A stretch of 64,000 nt of DNA from Bdellovibrionaceae bacterium UBA6502. Its GTDB lineage: Bacteria; Bdellovibrionota; Bdellovibrionia; Bdellovibrionales; UBA840. Under the pieces are notes generated by a model. That model had not been told where the DNA came from. It did no database searches and was given only the letters and a program-made list of their open reading frames with translations. The stretch covers positions 62,001 to 126,000 of the forward strand of contig DJMA01000027.1 of NCBI GenBank assembly GCA_002436415.1, read 5' to 3'. The translations under genes were made by a program, and so were the position numbers. Below, piece after piece: positions 34,588-44,216 of the stretch. Within the stretch, counting starts at the first letter, position 1; each line of letters opens with the position of its first letter.

Positions 34588-37500
34588 TTACTTTGATGAC
34601 TTAAGCTCGCCGTTTTCTAATTTGATCTTTATAGTTGGATCATCATGCATGGAGCAAATTATTTTTTCTGGCCCTTTATAGGCAACACACCAACTTTGCT
34701 TAAAGAGCTCTTTGGGCTCAATAATCATCTCTATTTGAGGTTGATCAGAAAGATATATAACGAATATTTTACTAATTAAGTTTCCTTGATGATTAAATCT
34801 TAGTTTATAAAAAGACATGTAGAATGAGCCACCAAGACTGATCAGAAGCATTTGATCACTAGTTTTTACTATTAATTCTTTACTTTGGTCTTTTAAAGCA
34901 GCAATTAGTTTTTTAGCATTTTTAGTGTCAGGATAGTTATTCAAAATATCTTCGAATAAAGAATCTAAAGTGAGTCTAACATCCAAATAGCTTGATTCGA
35001 TAAAATTACCAGACTGAACTGTCTGCATGGCAGTTTCGTCCCATACTTGAAAACCTTTTCCGGTTGCGAGGCTTAGTTCTACCAAGCTATCTGCAGAGAT
35101 CGGCAAAGAGTCACCAGGAGCGCTAAGTTCAATTTTTTCTTGAGATTCACTATCAGAGTAATGTTCATCGCAGTCTCTATCATTGCCTCTAAAAGTCCAA
35201 CCTAAATCAGCTTTAGGAAGATTTATTTTAGGCCCTCTCCAGCACATTCCATTGACTGCTTCCTGGGGTGGGGTCACTATCACTGAGTCTTTATTTAACT
35301 GCTTCATGTAGTCAGAGAGCGCATGTCTAAAATTGGTTAATTGCTCATTGGATGAAATAAATTTTGATAAATAGCCACTCCCTAAAAAAGGATAATATTT
35401 TTGCATCTCTAAGGGAGTTACAAAATTGGATAGCAGAAAGTTTCGTCCATTTTTCTTTAGCTGTTGATAGAGTAAAACGAACAACGAAGGGTCTTTGGTA
35501 AACTCTTCTATTAAAAAACTTATGTTATCAATATGTTGGTCTCTTAGTAATCCTCTTGAGATGCGGAATTTTATAGTTTCATGATCTCTCTTTATGTCGC
35601 CGCCTGATAGATATTCTAATAATGAATGGATAGTATGGTTTCTTTTACTTGTTGCCGAAAATTTTTCATCTAATTCACCAAGGTTTGTTTTCAACCAAAG
35701 AAAGTCCTCTTCTCTCCAGCTTAATTGAATAGGCGAGCGTTTCTCTACGTTAAAAATGTTCTGATAGGATAGGGAGGACTGAGCCCAATCGTCTTCGAGA
35801 TAAACAATGTTGTTTATTTTTTCCATGATAGCAAAAATATTATTTTGATACTGTAGATTAAGGATCTGATAATAATCATCGTGGGAAAAAAGCCTTAACT
35901 TAAAAGTATCGTTTATTTGTTGAATTTCGAACTTTTTAAATTGGCTTTCTTGAGTAGGTTTTTTGTAGGAAATCTCTAACTTACTCCCTGATGCTGAGTT
36001 GGTCTCGCTAACAATTTCATTCAATATATTGTCTAAATCAGTCTCAATAAAATAGTTATTGATGTTAGATGAGCTATCCACTTCAGAAATGGCTCCAGCT
36101 GCTCCATTGTGTGAAGGTGTTTTGTGTGCTGTATAGGATATTTTTGCAGAATATGGTATTTCATTAAAGGAGCTTGTTTCATCTGTGAGGAATCTTGCTT
36201 CTAAGTCATTTCTTCGAATTGTATCGAGAGCTCCAAATCTTTCACCAATAGAATCCCCAATGCTAAAACTGGAGCCTACTGAGACTAGTTTTTTTCCAAA
36301 ATTTTTGAGTGTCTGCCATAGCTCGGTGCTTTGCACTTCAGAAATATCAGGTTGTTTAAATGGTCCATGAAAACCTAACTCATTCACTGGCCAATCAAAA
36401 TCTGTTTCAAAGTTCCTTGCCATTAAGGCCAATAAAAAATTTGGTTTATACATGGTTCTTTGGGGTGTTGATGTATACAGTCCACCAGCGACCATTTCGT
36501 GATAGGTTTTAGTAGATTTATTATAGATGAAAGTTTCGATGTGATCTGAATCTAGAAAAATTCCTAATCGTAAATTGGCATTTGCTAATTCTCTTTGGTA
36601 AGGGTAAAGAAGAGCGGTAAATAACATAGTTTGTGCAACACAGTTGCCACCCCAGTCGAGCATTGTACCAACGAAATTCGGGTAATCGCGTTTATACTCT
36701 GAAAGTACACCATTGATTAATAGGAATCTTATTTTCTCGATATCTTCTTCATCTAAAGTACCATCTGCTGCTAATTTTCGGACCTCTGTTTGGTGAAATT
36801 GAATTTTATTATGGACGATATCTTTAGCTAATTCATTGGGATAAAAACCACTATTATGCTCTAGGGATATCATCATGTCCATAATAGGAGCTTCGTTTTC
36901 CCCTAAAACTCGGTTATAGGTGTCCTCAATAAAACCTAGTATTTCATCATCCGTGTACAGGGTGGTTTCCTCTTTTAACACTGAGGAGGGAAGCTCACTT
37001 GTAAAAAGTTTTTCAGACAAGGATTTAGCAATGAATTTTAGCCGTATTGCTAAAACAAGGCTATCCTTAGCTCCTATTTGCGCAGATGAGGTATTAGCAT
37101 TTTCGGCACTGCCTGTTTCAGAACTAGCTAAATAATAAAGAATACCTGTGTGCAGGCCAATAGATTTCGCTAGAGCAATATGCTGATTCATTGAGTTCAT
37201 AGTAGATTTACCTAGTTGGAATAAAGACTTTACTTTTTCCTTAATTTTCTCTGCTCTAAGTCCTTTAATATTATTTGGTAATTGTGGAATCTTTGCGCCT
37301 GAGAGTTGTTTAAGGCCAAGTCCACCTAGTAAAATTGAACCAACGAGCCTGGCTGTTTCCATGTTTTTATAGCCGGGTATTTGTTTTTGAATTTGAGATG
37401 CAAAGGCTCTTATTTCAAAATTATTAGACTGTTTAAAAATTTCTAGTAGAAGATTAGCTAGTTTGTATTCTTGAGAATTTGCAATTAAATAGCGATTGAT

Positions 37501-37962
37501 CCCGTCAATGATTCTTAGAATTCTTTGATCTAAAATTTCTTCTCTTTCACTTTGTAGAACGAAGCCTAAAAAATCATTATTGGCTTTACCAAGTGGGGTT
37601 TGATGTTCCCTGGAAGCCCCGTCATGTAGGGTTTTCCAGTAAATGTAATGTCGACCTAAAACATAAGATTTGTCTGCGGCGATACTATCGAAAATTTCAA
37701 GGCTGTTTGAGTATTTTGCTTCATTGATTCTTTTATCCCATTCTTTTAAAAAACTTTGTAAGTAGACCCATCTACTCAATGCATGAGGTCTGTATTCTGT
37801 TTTAATTTCTAAACCAGCATTGGTTATCACTAAGCTATATAAACTATGGGTGAGTTGTTGATTGATCTGTTCTTCAAGAGAACTAGGCTCAGTATTTGCG
37901 GAAACAAGGATGCTAGTGCAAAGCAAGGCTATTGAAAAGGCGATAAGTCTTAGGATTCTCAT
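34588..37962 (-). CDS. Giant exported protein with transglutaminase-like Cys-His core
   Basis: A 1124-aa protein with signal peptide MRILRLIAFSIALLCTSILVSA. The N-terminal ~400 residues are helical. A segment at about 425-490 reads LDWGGNCVAQTMLFTALLYP (Cys441), then RLGIFLDSDHIETFIYN (His474), then YHEMVAGGLY. A GNC helix followed by a beta strand with His and a further acidic site is the arrangement of transglutaminase/papain-like enzymes, so a thiol peptidase or amidase activity is possible. The third catalytic residue is not identified. The C-terminal half (500-1124) has no recognised domain. It stands alone on its strand with a terminator behind it. A role in degrading or modifying prey or wall material is conjecture. 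Confidence 0.6.
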   Translation of the reverse strand: MRILRLIAFSIALLCTSILVSANTEPSSLEEQINQQLTHSLYSLVITNAGLEIKTEYRPHALSRWVYLQSFLKEWDKRINEAKYSNSLEIFDSIAADKSYVLGRHYIYWKTLHDGASREHQTPLGKANNDFLGFVLQSEREEILDQRILRIIDGINRYLIANSQEYKLANLLLEIFKQSNNFEIRAFASQIQKQIPGYKNMETARLVGSILLGGLGLKQLSGAKIPQLPNNIKGLRAEKIKEKVKSLFQLGKSTMNSMNQHIALAKSIGLHTGILYYLASSETGSAENANTSSAQIGAKDSLVLAIRLKFIAKSLSEKLFTSELPSSVLKEETTLYTDDEILGFIEDTYNRVLGENEAPIMDMMISLEHNSGFYPNELAKDIVHNKIQFHQTEVRKLAADGTLDEEDIEKIRFLLINGVLSEYKRDYPNFVGTMLDWGGNCVAQTMLFTALLYPYQRELANANLRLGIFLDSDHIETFIYNKSTKTYHEMVAGGLYTSTPQRTMYKPNFLLALMARNFETDFDWPVNELGFHGPFKQPDISEVQSTELWQTLKNFGKKLVSVGSSFSIGDSIGERFGALDTIRRNDLEARFLTDETSSFNEIPYSAKISYTAHKTPSHNGAAGAISEVDSSSNINNYFIETDLDNILNEIVSETNSASGSKLEISYKKPTQESQFKKFEIQQINDTFKLRLFSHDDYYQILNLQYQNNIFAIMEKINNIVYLEDDWAQSSLSYQNIFNVEKRSPIQLSWREEDFLWLKTNLGELDEKFSATSKRNHTIHSLLEYLSGGDIKRDHETIKFRISRGLLRDQHIDNISFLIEEFTKDPSLFVLLYQQLKKNGRNFLLSNFVTPLEMQKYYPFLGSGYLSKFISSNEQLTNFRHALSDYMKQLNKDSVIVTPPQEAVNGMCWRGPKINLPKADLGWTFRGNDRDCDEHYSDSESQEKIELSAPGDSLPISADSLVELSLATGKGFQVWDETAMQTVQSGNFIESSYLDVRLTLDSLFEDILNNYPDTKNAKKLIAALKDQSKELIVKTSDQMLLISLGGSFYMSFYKLRFNHQGNLISKIFVIYLSDQPQIEMIIEPKELFKQSWCVAYKGPEKIICSMHDDPTIKIKLENGELKSSK

Positions 37963-38314
37963 ACAATTTTAAAATGCAAGAATTGGACTGACAGAAACCC
38001 AGTACTTTCAAGTGCTTAAGAAGTCTTTTGGTGTTCGCTGACAAATTTTGCCCATCGGTTATCAAAATATAAACACATAAGGCTAGAAATAAGACGGCTT
38101 TGCAGGGCATTTGAAAAATGGGGTCTTAAGTCATAAGCTATTCTAATTAACAATCAATTTGGACTTGAGCAGGAAAAGTAAATTAGGGGACTGGTTGATA
38201 AGGTATTTAACAGGAGACTTGAAAGCACTTCCTTCCCAGTCTACAGGCTAGTAGATGATTAACAGACAATTGAAAATTCAAGCCTAATTAAATATCATTC
38301 ATAATAGTTCTAAG
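37963..38314. other. Divergent intergenic region with candidate promoter
   Basis: This 352-base gap separates two divergent genes for exported proteins. No gene or RNA is recognised in it. TTGAAA (38270-38275) is followed after exactly 17 bases by TATCAT (38293-38298), a good sigma70 match reading towards 38315. Transcription would begin near 38305, leaving a leader of only about 10 bases before GTG 38315. The rest is AT-rich with no strong repeat. Confidence 0.4.
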
Positions 38315-40363
38315 GTGAATTATTTTATAAAGCACTTCTCTTATACTTTGGTCTTGGTAGCATCTTTGCTAATCTCGTCAGTTTCTTTTTCTGAAGAAGC
38401 AAAGCCTCAGTTTGTAAAAGACTATGAATCAGGCTATGGCAAGTATTTTCAAGTTCGTTCTGAAGCAAGAGAAAAGATAAGTCTAAGATCAATAGCCTCT
38501 GATGATCCCAATGCACCAATAAAAAAAGATGAAGCCATGGAAGGCTTTAAAAAGTATTTAGTTCTACAAAAAGAAAAACAAAAGCGCCGAGAAAACTTTG
38601 ATTTAGACAAAGATGGGAAGACAGATTGTAAACGAAGGTTCTATCCAAATTCAAGTCAGATAAAAACGGAGGTTTGTGATTTTAATCATGATGGGGTAGT
38701 GGATTTAAAAACTAAGTACAATAAAGATGGCCTTGCGGTCCTAGAGCTAACGAACTTTGATAAGGATAAATTTTTTGAAAAGAAGGTGAGTTGTAAGACA
38801 ATTACACCAGACAAAGAAGTTGCTAGGTGTGTGACAGAAACTGCATTGGATGGTTCAAATACGCGTACGCTGATGGCTACGAATTATTTGTCTGATTTTA
38901 ATCAGGCTATAAAGAATCGTAGAAGAAAAAGAGCTGGGCGTACGGTTGCTTCTACAAATGGGGGGAAGGATCGGTTTGATGATTCGAAGTTGCCACATTT
39001 TGGTGAAGGGCTCGGTCGATACTATCATGATATAAAAATTCATGAAGCAAATGGCCAGAGGGTTAAGGCTGATAAAGTTAGAGAAAAAATGTCCTATATA
39101 CGAGACATGACAAAAAAAGGTTGGAAAATAAAAGATATTAATGGGATGGAACGGGATATTTCATATATGAAATACTTCTCTTCTTTTCGAGCTTATTTTC
39201 CTGGGGATTTTGACTCCTGTTTACATGCTTCTAGGGATTGCTGTCAGTCGGGTGTAGATTATTCGAAGCTTAATGCCGAAGGAGATATGTCTGACTATCA
39301 ACATTGCATGCACTATTCTCTCTATTGGTGTGTCGATAATGGGAGAAATTTACCTGAAAATGTTAATTGGTGCAATGCAGACCAAGAAAAAGTAGAAGGT
39401 GAAATAGCCCCTTGCTTCGAGTGCATGATAAAAGACCTATATTCTGAGATGGGGACAACCTTAGAGCCTCATTATGAAAGTATTTATAGAGAATTAGACA
39501 ATGAGACACCACCTGAAGGGTTCTATGCCCCAGAAGCTGATCAAGTATGGTTTCATGAATCATGTAGACCATTCTTTAAAGAAAGGGAGCCTTATATTGA
39601 AGTTGGTGAAGCTTGTTACACTGATTCGAAAGGAAATACAAGTGTCCAGGCGAACGTTAATCGAATGCGAGTTGCTAGGTATATGGAACCTAACCATTAC
39701 TCCTATTTTTCCAAATTGAAAAATACAGAGCTGGGTGAAAAAGTTTTTAATGAAAAAAAGTTTTTAGATTTTTGGAAATCAAAAAAAGAGACACTAGATA
39801 AAATTTGTGAAGGAGTCGATAATTGTGACCAATACCTCCATGAAGATTCACCTAAAATTAAAGTCTTTTGTGCTCAACTAAAAACGGGTAGTGAGGACTC
39901 TACCTCAAATACCGATGGTGTACCGGCTTCCCTTTTCTCTAATTTACCTCAATTGTTTTCCCCCCCTTATATTGTATTAAACTTAGATAAAGATCGGTTT
40001 ACAAATACAAGTAAGGATTTGATTGATGATATAGAAAACAAGGGCTTAATGGCACATGCTATCTACCATACTATGGGACATTCTCATCTTGCGACTAAAA
40101 AGCTAAGTAATGGTAAGGTAAGATGTGGCTGGAGTATCGAGCCTGACTACACAGCACTATGCGACCCACAGTTTTGTACTAAAGAGCGGGAAGATAGCGC
40201 AATCTGGTGTGGTATGAAGCCCGGCAGTCATTTGACTGAGGATGGTGATTTATCAAAAAACTACATGGATACTGTATTCAAGCTTTATTATGAGAGGCGT
40301 GGTTATACTAAAGAGTCTGTCTTTGGACTTGTTGATGATCCGAAGGAGTGTAGTTTTAATTAG
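38315..40363 (+). CDS. Large exported protein with EF-hand-like loops and a metzincin-like site lacking Glu
   Basis: A 682-aa protein from GTG 38315, justified by a signal peptide (hydrophobic YTLVLVASLLISSVSFS). At about 95-130 two DxDxDG-type calcium loops occur (DLDKDGKTD and DFNHDGVVD). The middle has many cysteines (clusters such as SRDCCQS, CIECM-like and DNCDQ), indicating disulfides. Near the C-terminus HAIYHTMGHSH (581-591) matches the metzincin spacing HExxHxxGxxH at His581, His585, Gly588 and His591, but position 582 is Ala (codon GCT) instead of the catalytic Glu. So it may bind zinc without ordinary proteolysis, or be a new variant. It is convergent with and overlaps the subtilase gene by 8 bases. 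Confidence 0.6.
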   Translation: MNYFIKHFSYTLVLVASLLISSVSFSEEAKPQFVKDYESGYGKYFQVRSEAREKISLRSIASDDPNAPIKKDEAMEGFKKYLVLQKEKQKRRENFDLDKDGKTDCKRRFYPNSSQIKTEVCDFNHDGVVDLKTKYNKDGLAVLELTNFDKDKFFEKKVSCKTITPDKEVARCVTETALDGSNTRTLMATNYLSDFNQAIKNRRRKRAGRTVASTNGGKDRFDDSKLPHFGEGLGRYYHDIKIHEANGQRVKADKVREKMSYIRDMTKKGWKIKDINGMERDISYMKYFSSFRAYFPGDFDSCLHASRDCCQSGVDYSKLNAEGDMSDYQHCMHYSLYWCVDNGRNLPENVNWCNADQEKVEGEIAPCFECMIKDLYSEMGTTLEPHYESIYRELDNETPPEGFYAPEADQVWFHESCRPFFKEREPYIEVGEACYTDSKGNTSVQANVNRMRVARYMEPNHYSYFSKLKNTELGEKVFNEKKFLDFWKSKKETLDKICEGVDNCDQYLHEDSPKIKVFCAQLKTGSEDSTSNTDGVPASLFSNLPQLFSPPYIVLNLDKDRFTNTSKDLIDDIENKGLMAHAIYHTMGHSHLATKKLSNGKVRCGWSIEPDYTALCDPQFCTKEREDSAIWCGMKPGSHLTEDGDLSKNYMDTVFKLYYERRGYTKESVFGLVDDPKECSFN

Positions 40364-43300
40364 TCCCGTTAGAATTTAAATCATTAAGTTTTCCGTTTGA
40401 ATGACTAGAGCAATTCTTTATTAGCCTAATTGTGTCATTAATTCGTCCCTTATTTGCCAACCAAGCTTTCAAGTTTGATAACGTCCATTTTTCCATTGGC
40501 AAGTTATCTGAAGGTAGAAGTTTTTGCCGTTCATGACTTATTTGGATTCTAGTCTTAAACTTAGAAAGGATGAATGTTGCAGCTGTTTTTAGTTCTTCAC
40601 AGGAATTTTTTACCGAGCTCTTTAGAGTCAGCTCTGCTTTGTTAATATTATAATTATCAGAACTATCGAATTGATCTTGGTTTTTCTTTAAAGACAGAAT
40701 TAGAGTTTCTATTTTTTTCTTTACTCTTCTGTCAGATTTGCAGATTAATGATTGGATCTCGTTTAAAGTTGTTCCCATTTCCGTAAATGTACCATTTTCT
40801 TGCTTCGAATTTGTTGATGACTCCGAAGATCCGATTGTCCTGATACAGTTGTTTATATACTCAAAGTAGCCATCGTCTAATACTAATCTGTTATCATTGA
40901 ATACAAGTGGTAGTTTGGATCCTGTAATTCGACTACATTGTTCACTTAACTCAATAGCTAATCTGTCATTGCAGCTTTGAAAAAGAATTCTCTCATGACA
41001 TTTGGCATTTTTTAGCCCCCCTTTTAATTGCTCACTTAAATTCTTAGGAATCTGGGTACATTTATTGAAATACTGTAAATAAGGGAGTAGTTCTAGGTAT
41101 CTTTCTTCATTGAGACCTTTTCCTGCCTGACAAAACGATCTATCCAAGAGGAGAGGTTTACCAATAATGTTCATTGTTGATAATATTCCTTGGAGTTGAT
41201 CTATTTTTTGTAAAGAGCAAACGAATTTAGAGTCTTCCATCTTGAATTCTTCCCCAATAATTTCAGTGCTATTTAGAGGCGTTGGTGTATTTGATAAGGT
41301 TGATAGTGGTAGTTCTTGTTTCTGATTTTGAAAAAGCCCTTTCTTTTCTTTTTTCCTCAATGACTCAGGGTTTTTATAAGTTCTACCAATAGAAGCTAAG
41401 GTAAGATTTTCTTTTTTCAGTTTTTTCCAAGTATTACTAAAAAGGTTCAGAGGGTTCCCGGTTGAAGAAGTAGCAGTGCTGTTTTTACCAAGTCTCCTAC
41501 GCTCAGCCCTGTTCCTGTCATACCTACGAATATATTCTCTCATTTCTGCAACAGGGTTGCCCTTGCTATCCAAGACCAAAGGTGTTGCGACTAAGGCTTT
41601 GTAAACTGCCTTTCTCTCGCTTTTGTTATAGTTTCCTGATCTTACTGTCAGCTTTGCTAATTTCTTTTTATTGTTATAGCTTGTGGAGGCGATAAAGTTT
41701 TCGATTTTATCTAGTCTACTGATTACCACTGGGTTTGGTGTTGGTAGCTCTCCACCTAGTTTTGGTGTTTTTGGGTTTATACCAGAAACCTGTTCTATGT
41801 TCACTGCAGATTTTAGTGCTTTTGTGGTAGCTGCTTTAATCATTGTGTTAGTTGGCTTGTAGCCAGAGGATGAAAAGCTTGATTCAAGACTAGCTTCTAT
41901 CTGCCCATCTAATATCTTCATTTGTTCTAGGTATTTTACATCGTCGCGATCTAGTGCTACTACCGAATCTATGGATCGGGCGATTAAAGCTTTGTCTTTT
42001 AAATCTTTGTTTTCAGGTTTATTTAATACTTTAGCTGGAAGATTACGAATAATACTTCTTACGTTGGGCCCATCGTTTTTGGCTAAGAACTCCATTAGTG
42101 GTTCTGTCATTGGTAGAGGAAAGATTTTCGTAAGACTAAGCTCCACTTGCATATCAGGTGTAGCTCTTGTTAAATATACTGGTCCAATTTTATTTAAGTA
42201 CTGAGGTGGACTGTTTACTAAGTTTTTAATATAACCAGCATAAGCTTCATTCCCTTCTTCTTTAGCAAAAGGGTAATATTTGTAAAAGGATTTTTTATCT
42301 AACACAGGAACAATTATATTCGCTTCATAATTTTTTTCTAAAAACCCTCTACCAATACTGTCGTAAAAATCTTTAAAACTAAAACCATGTTCTAACATTG
42401 CTTCAAAGATTTTCTCATTTTTGGTAATAGATTTAATGGTCATACTTAAAGCGGATTCAATAACTCTACCTTTACTGGCAATATCCATAGAAGCTTTTTT
42501 TAGATTATTGATGTTTTGTTTTCCTAAGATTTCTTGAATAGACTTTTCACTACCATCAACACTTAGTAATTTTTCATATATGAGTGGGCCACAAAGTATT
42601 TTATTGGTTGGTGCTAAAATACAAGGTACATTTCTTTTTATGTGGCCATTGGACTTCGTAAAATCTTTTGGTTTTAACTTCAATAATTTATCTTTTGAAT
42701 AATAAAATTTAGTCTTTTTAAATAGGTATGAAATATTCAAACGCGTGGCAGAGCTAGATTTATCCAGGTAGTATTCGTTAAATATAGAATTTTGTAACAA
42801 AAGCCTTTTAATCTGGATATTAGAATGTTTGACATACTTAGCCTTTAAAAGAGCTAGCCCAGCAGTTACTTGAGGAGCTGCCATGGAAGTTCCAGTTTTA
42901 AGATCATATTTATTTCCAGGGACACTAGATAAAATATCCTGTCCTGGGGCGAAGATATCCACAGCAGAGCCAAAGTTAGAGCTTCTACCAATTTCACCAT
43001 TACGATCAATATTTCCTACAGAAATAATATTGTCTAATTCAGCATTATAAGCTGCGGGATAGAAACTTTTTAAAACTTTCGGAGCACAATATTTTTCAGT
43101 TTTCATAGCTACGCATTTTTTCTTTGAGTAGTTTGGATTTGTTTTTGATGGATCTATGTTTACAATTTTTAAGGAATCATTCCCCGCTGCAGCAGCCACG
43201 ATGATGTCGTTATCCGATAAAAGTCTTAGGGCCTCTACTTCAGTTAGGTCATAGTCGTAGCCACCAAAGCTTGCGTTTAGGGCTAAGATATTTGCACCTT

Positions 43301-43847
43301 CTTTCTTTAGTTTTGATAGATATATAGCAGCTTCTTTAATGTAGTAACCTACATTACTTTGATTTCGTCTGGTGATGTTTTTATAAGTTTTAGGCTTAGC
43401 CATAGCCTCACGACTTGGTTTAGGGTCGGCTAAAATTTTTAAAGAAATAAATTGTACATTTGCATTTGGGTTTACTTTTAAAATGGTCGATAAAATGATA
43501 CCGGCAACATGTGTACCATGACCGTAATGATCAAAGAGATCTACTTCCGAATTTGTACCGGTAAAGAAATTAAAATGCGCGACTCCGGTTTTAGTTTTGA
43601 ATTCATGATTTCTTAGGTAGGGGTGAGTAAAATCAATGCCTGTATCTAAAACAGCAATGACGATAGGTTTCTTATTGTCAAATTTGACATTAAGATTCTT
43701 GCTACCATTAAAAATCGAGGAAGCTTCTTTGGAGTTTAACCACCACGAATTTGCGATCTGCCCAGGTATAGATGTTACTCTAGCAGATACCAAAGATGTC
43801 GTTAAAAACGCAATACAGAATGAAGCTTTAGAAAGTTGACGTAGCAC
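40356..43847 (-). CDS. Exported subtilisin-like serine protease (S8) with long C-terminal extension
   Basis: A 1163-aa protein from GTG 43847 with a signal peptide (FCIAFLTTSLVSA). The catalytic triad of S8 peptidases is complete: Asp68 in VLDTGID, His110 in GHGTHVAG and Ser321 in GTSMAAPQ, with oxyanion Asn223 in AAGND. The protease domain ends near 370. The remaining ~790 residues are unlike known subtilases: helical, Lys-rich, with possible coiled coils and about ten cysteines after 870. No obvious pro-domain separates the signal peptide from the protease core. The long C-terminus could serve inhibition, surface attachment or substrate choice. No ribosome site is seen close to the GTG. Confidence 0.88.
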   Translation of the reverse strand: MLRQLSKASFCIAFLTTSLVSARVTSIPGQIANSWWLNSKEASSIFNGSKNLNVKFDNKKPIVIAVLDTGIDFTHPYLRNHEFKTKTGVAHFNFFTGTNSEVDLFDHYGHGTHVAGIILSTILKVNPNANVQFISLKILADPKPSREAMAKPKTYKNITRRNQSNVGYYIKEAAIYLSKLKKEGANILALNASFGGYDYDLTEVEALRLLSDNDIIVAAAAGNDSLKIVNIDPSKTNPNYSKKKCVAMKTEKYCAPKVLKSFYPAAYNAELDNIISVGNIDRNGEIGRSSNFGSAVDIFAPGQDILSSVPGNKYDLKTGTSMAAPQVTAGLALLKAKYVKHSNIQIKRLLLQNSIFNEYYLDKSSSATRLNISYLFKKTKFYYSKDKLLKLKPKDFTKSNGHIKRNVPCILAPTNKILCGPLIYEKLLSVDGSEKSIQEILGKQNINNLKKASMDIASKGRVIESALSMTIKSITKNEKIFEAMLEHGFSFKDFYDSIGRGFLEKNYEANIIVPVLDKKSFYKYYPFAKEEGNEAYAGYIKNLVNSPPQYLNKIGPVYLTRATPDMQVELSLTKIFPLPMTEPLMEFLAKNDGPNVRSIIRNLPAKVLNKPENKDLKDKALIARSIDSVVALDRDDVKYLEQMKILDGQIEASLESSFSSSGYKPTNTMIKAATTKALKSAVNIEQVSGINPKTPKLGGELPTPNPVVISRLDKIENFIASTSYNNKKKLAKLTVRSGNYNKSERKAVYKALVATPLVLDSKGNPVAEMREYIRRYDRNRAERRRLGKNSTATSSTGNPLNLFSNTWKKLKKENLTLASIGRTYKNPESLRKKEKKGLFQNQKQELPLSTLSNTPTPLNSTEIIGEEFKMEDSKFVCSLQKIDQLQGILSTMNIIGKPLLLDRSFCQAGKGLNEERYLELLPYLQYFNKCTQIPKNLSEQLKGGLKNAKCHERILFQSCNDRLAIELSEQCSRITGSKLPLVFNDNRLVLDDGYFEYINNCIRTIGSSESSTNSKQENGTFTEMGTTLNEIQSLICKSDRRVKKKIETLILSLKKNQDQFDSSDNYNINKAELTLKSSVKNSCEELKTAATFILSKFKTRIQISHERQKLLPSDNLPMEKWTLSNLKAWLANKGRINDTIRLIKNCSSHSNGKLNDLNSNGTN

Positions 43848-44062
43848 ATTTGTTTATCGGGTCCTTGTTTACTAGACTTTAGTTGTACGGCAATGAATTT
43901 TTACTTTTTATCTAACGGATTAATGCGTGATTTCAGGTGCTTAGAGAGGGGGGGCTTTTACCCTTTGATTCTAGCCTGGTAAAATAACGAGTAAAACAAC
44001 TAGCTCGCAGCGTTTAGGTGCATTCTTATTTCCTGCGGCTTTGAGCGTGAAGAAGCTAATCT

Positions 44063-44084
44063 ATTAGGTACTCAATTACCTAAT
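44063..44084. promoter_or_regulatory. Perfect 8-bp inverted repeat upstream of 44217 gene
   Basis: ATTAGGTA-CTCAAT-TACCTAAT is a perfect inverted repeat in the gap 43848-44216, which otherwise shows no gene. It could be an operator for the 44217 gene or its divergent neighbour, the subtilase gene. TTAGGT and ACCTAA halves also occur upstream of murE (about 23719 and 23779), but farther apart. Confidence 0.35.
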
Positions 44085-44216
44085 TTAGTGCGAGCGGCAA
44101 GATACATTTTAAGGAAAAATATTCAAAACTTACTATTATTTTCCGAAGGCATTTGTTTTAGATGTACCTTAAGTTGGTTCGCCATTTTAAACTTAGCTTT
44201 TAGAAAGGACTTTCTT

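Noticed and set aside
36185..37135. Plus-strand frames (36185-36370, 36920-37135) opposite the 1124-aa gene
   Set aside because: Antisense to a long continuous coding frame with signal peptide and conserved motif; no start signals.
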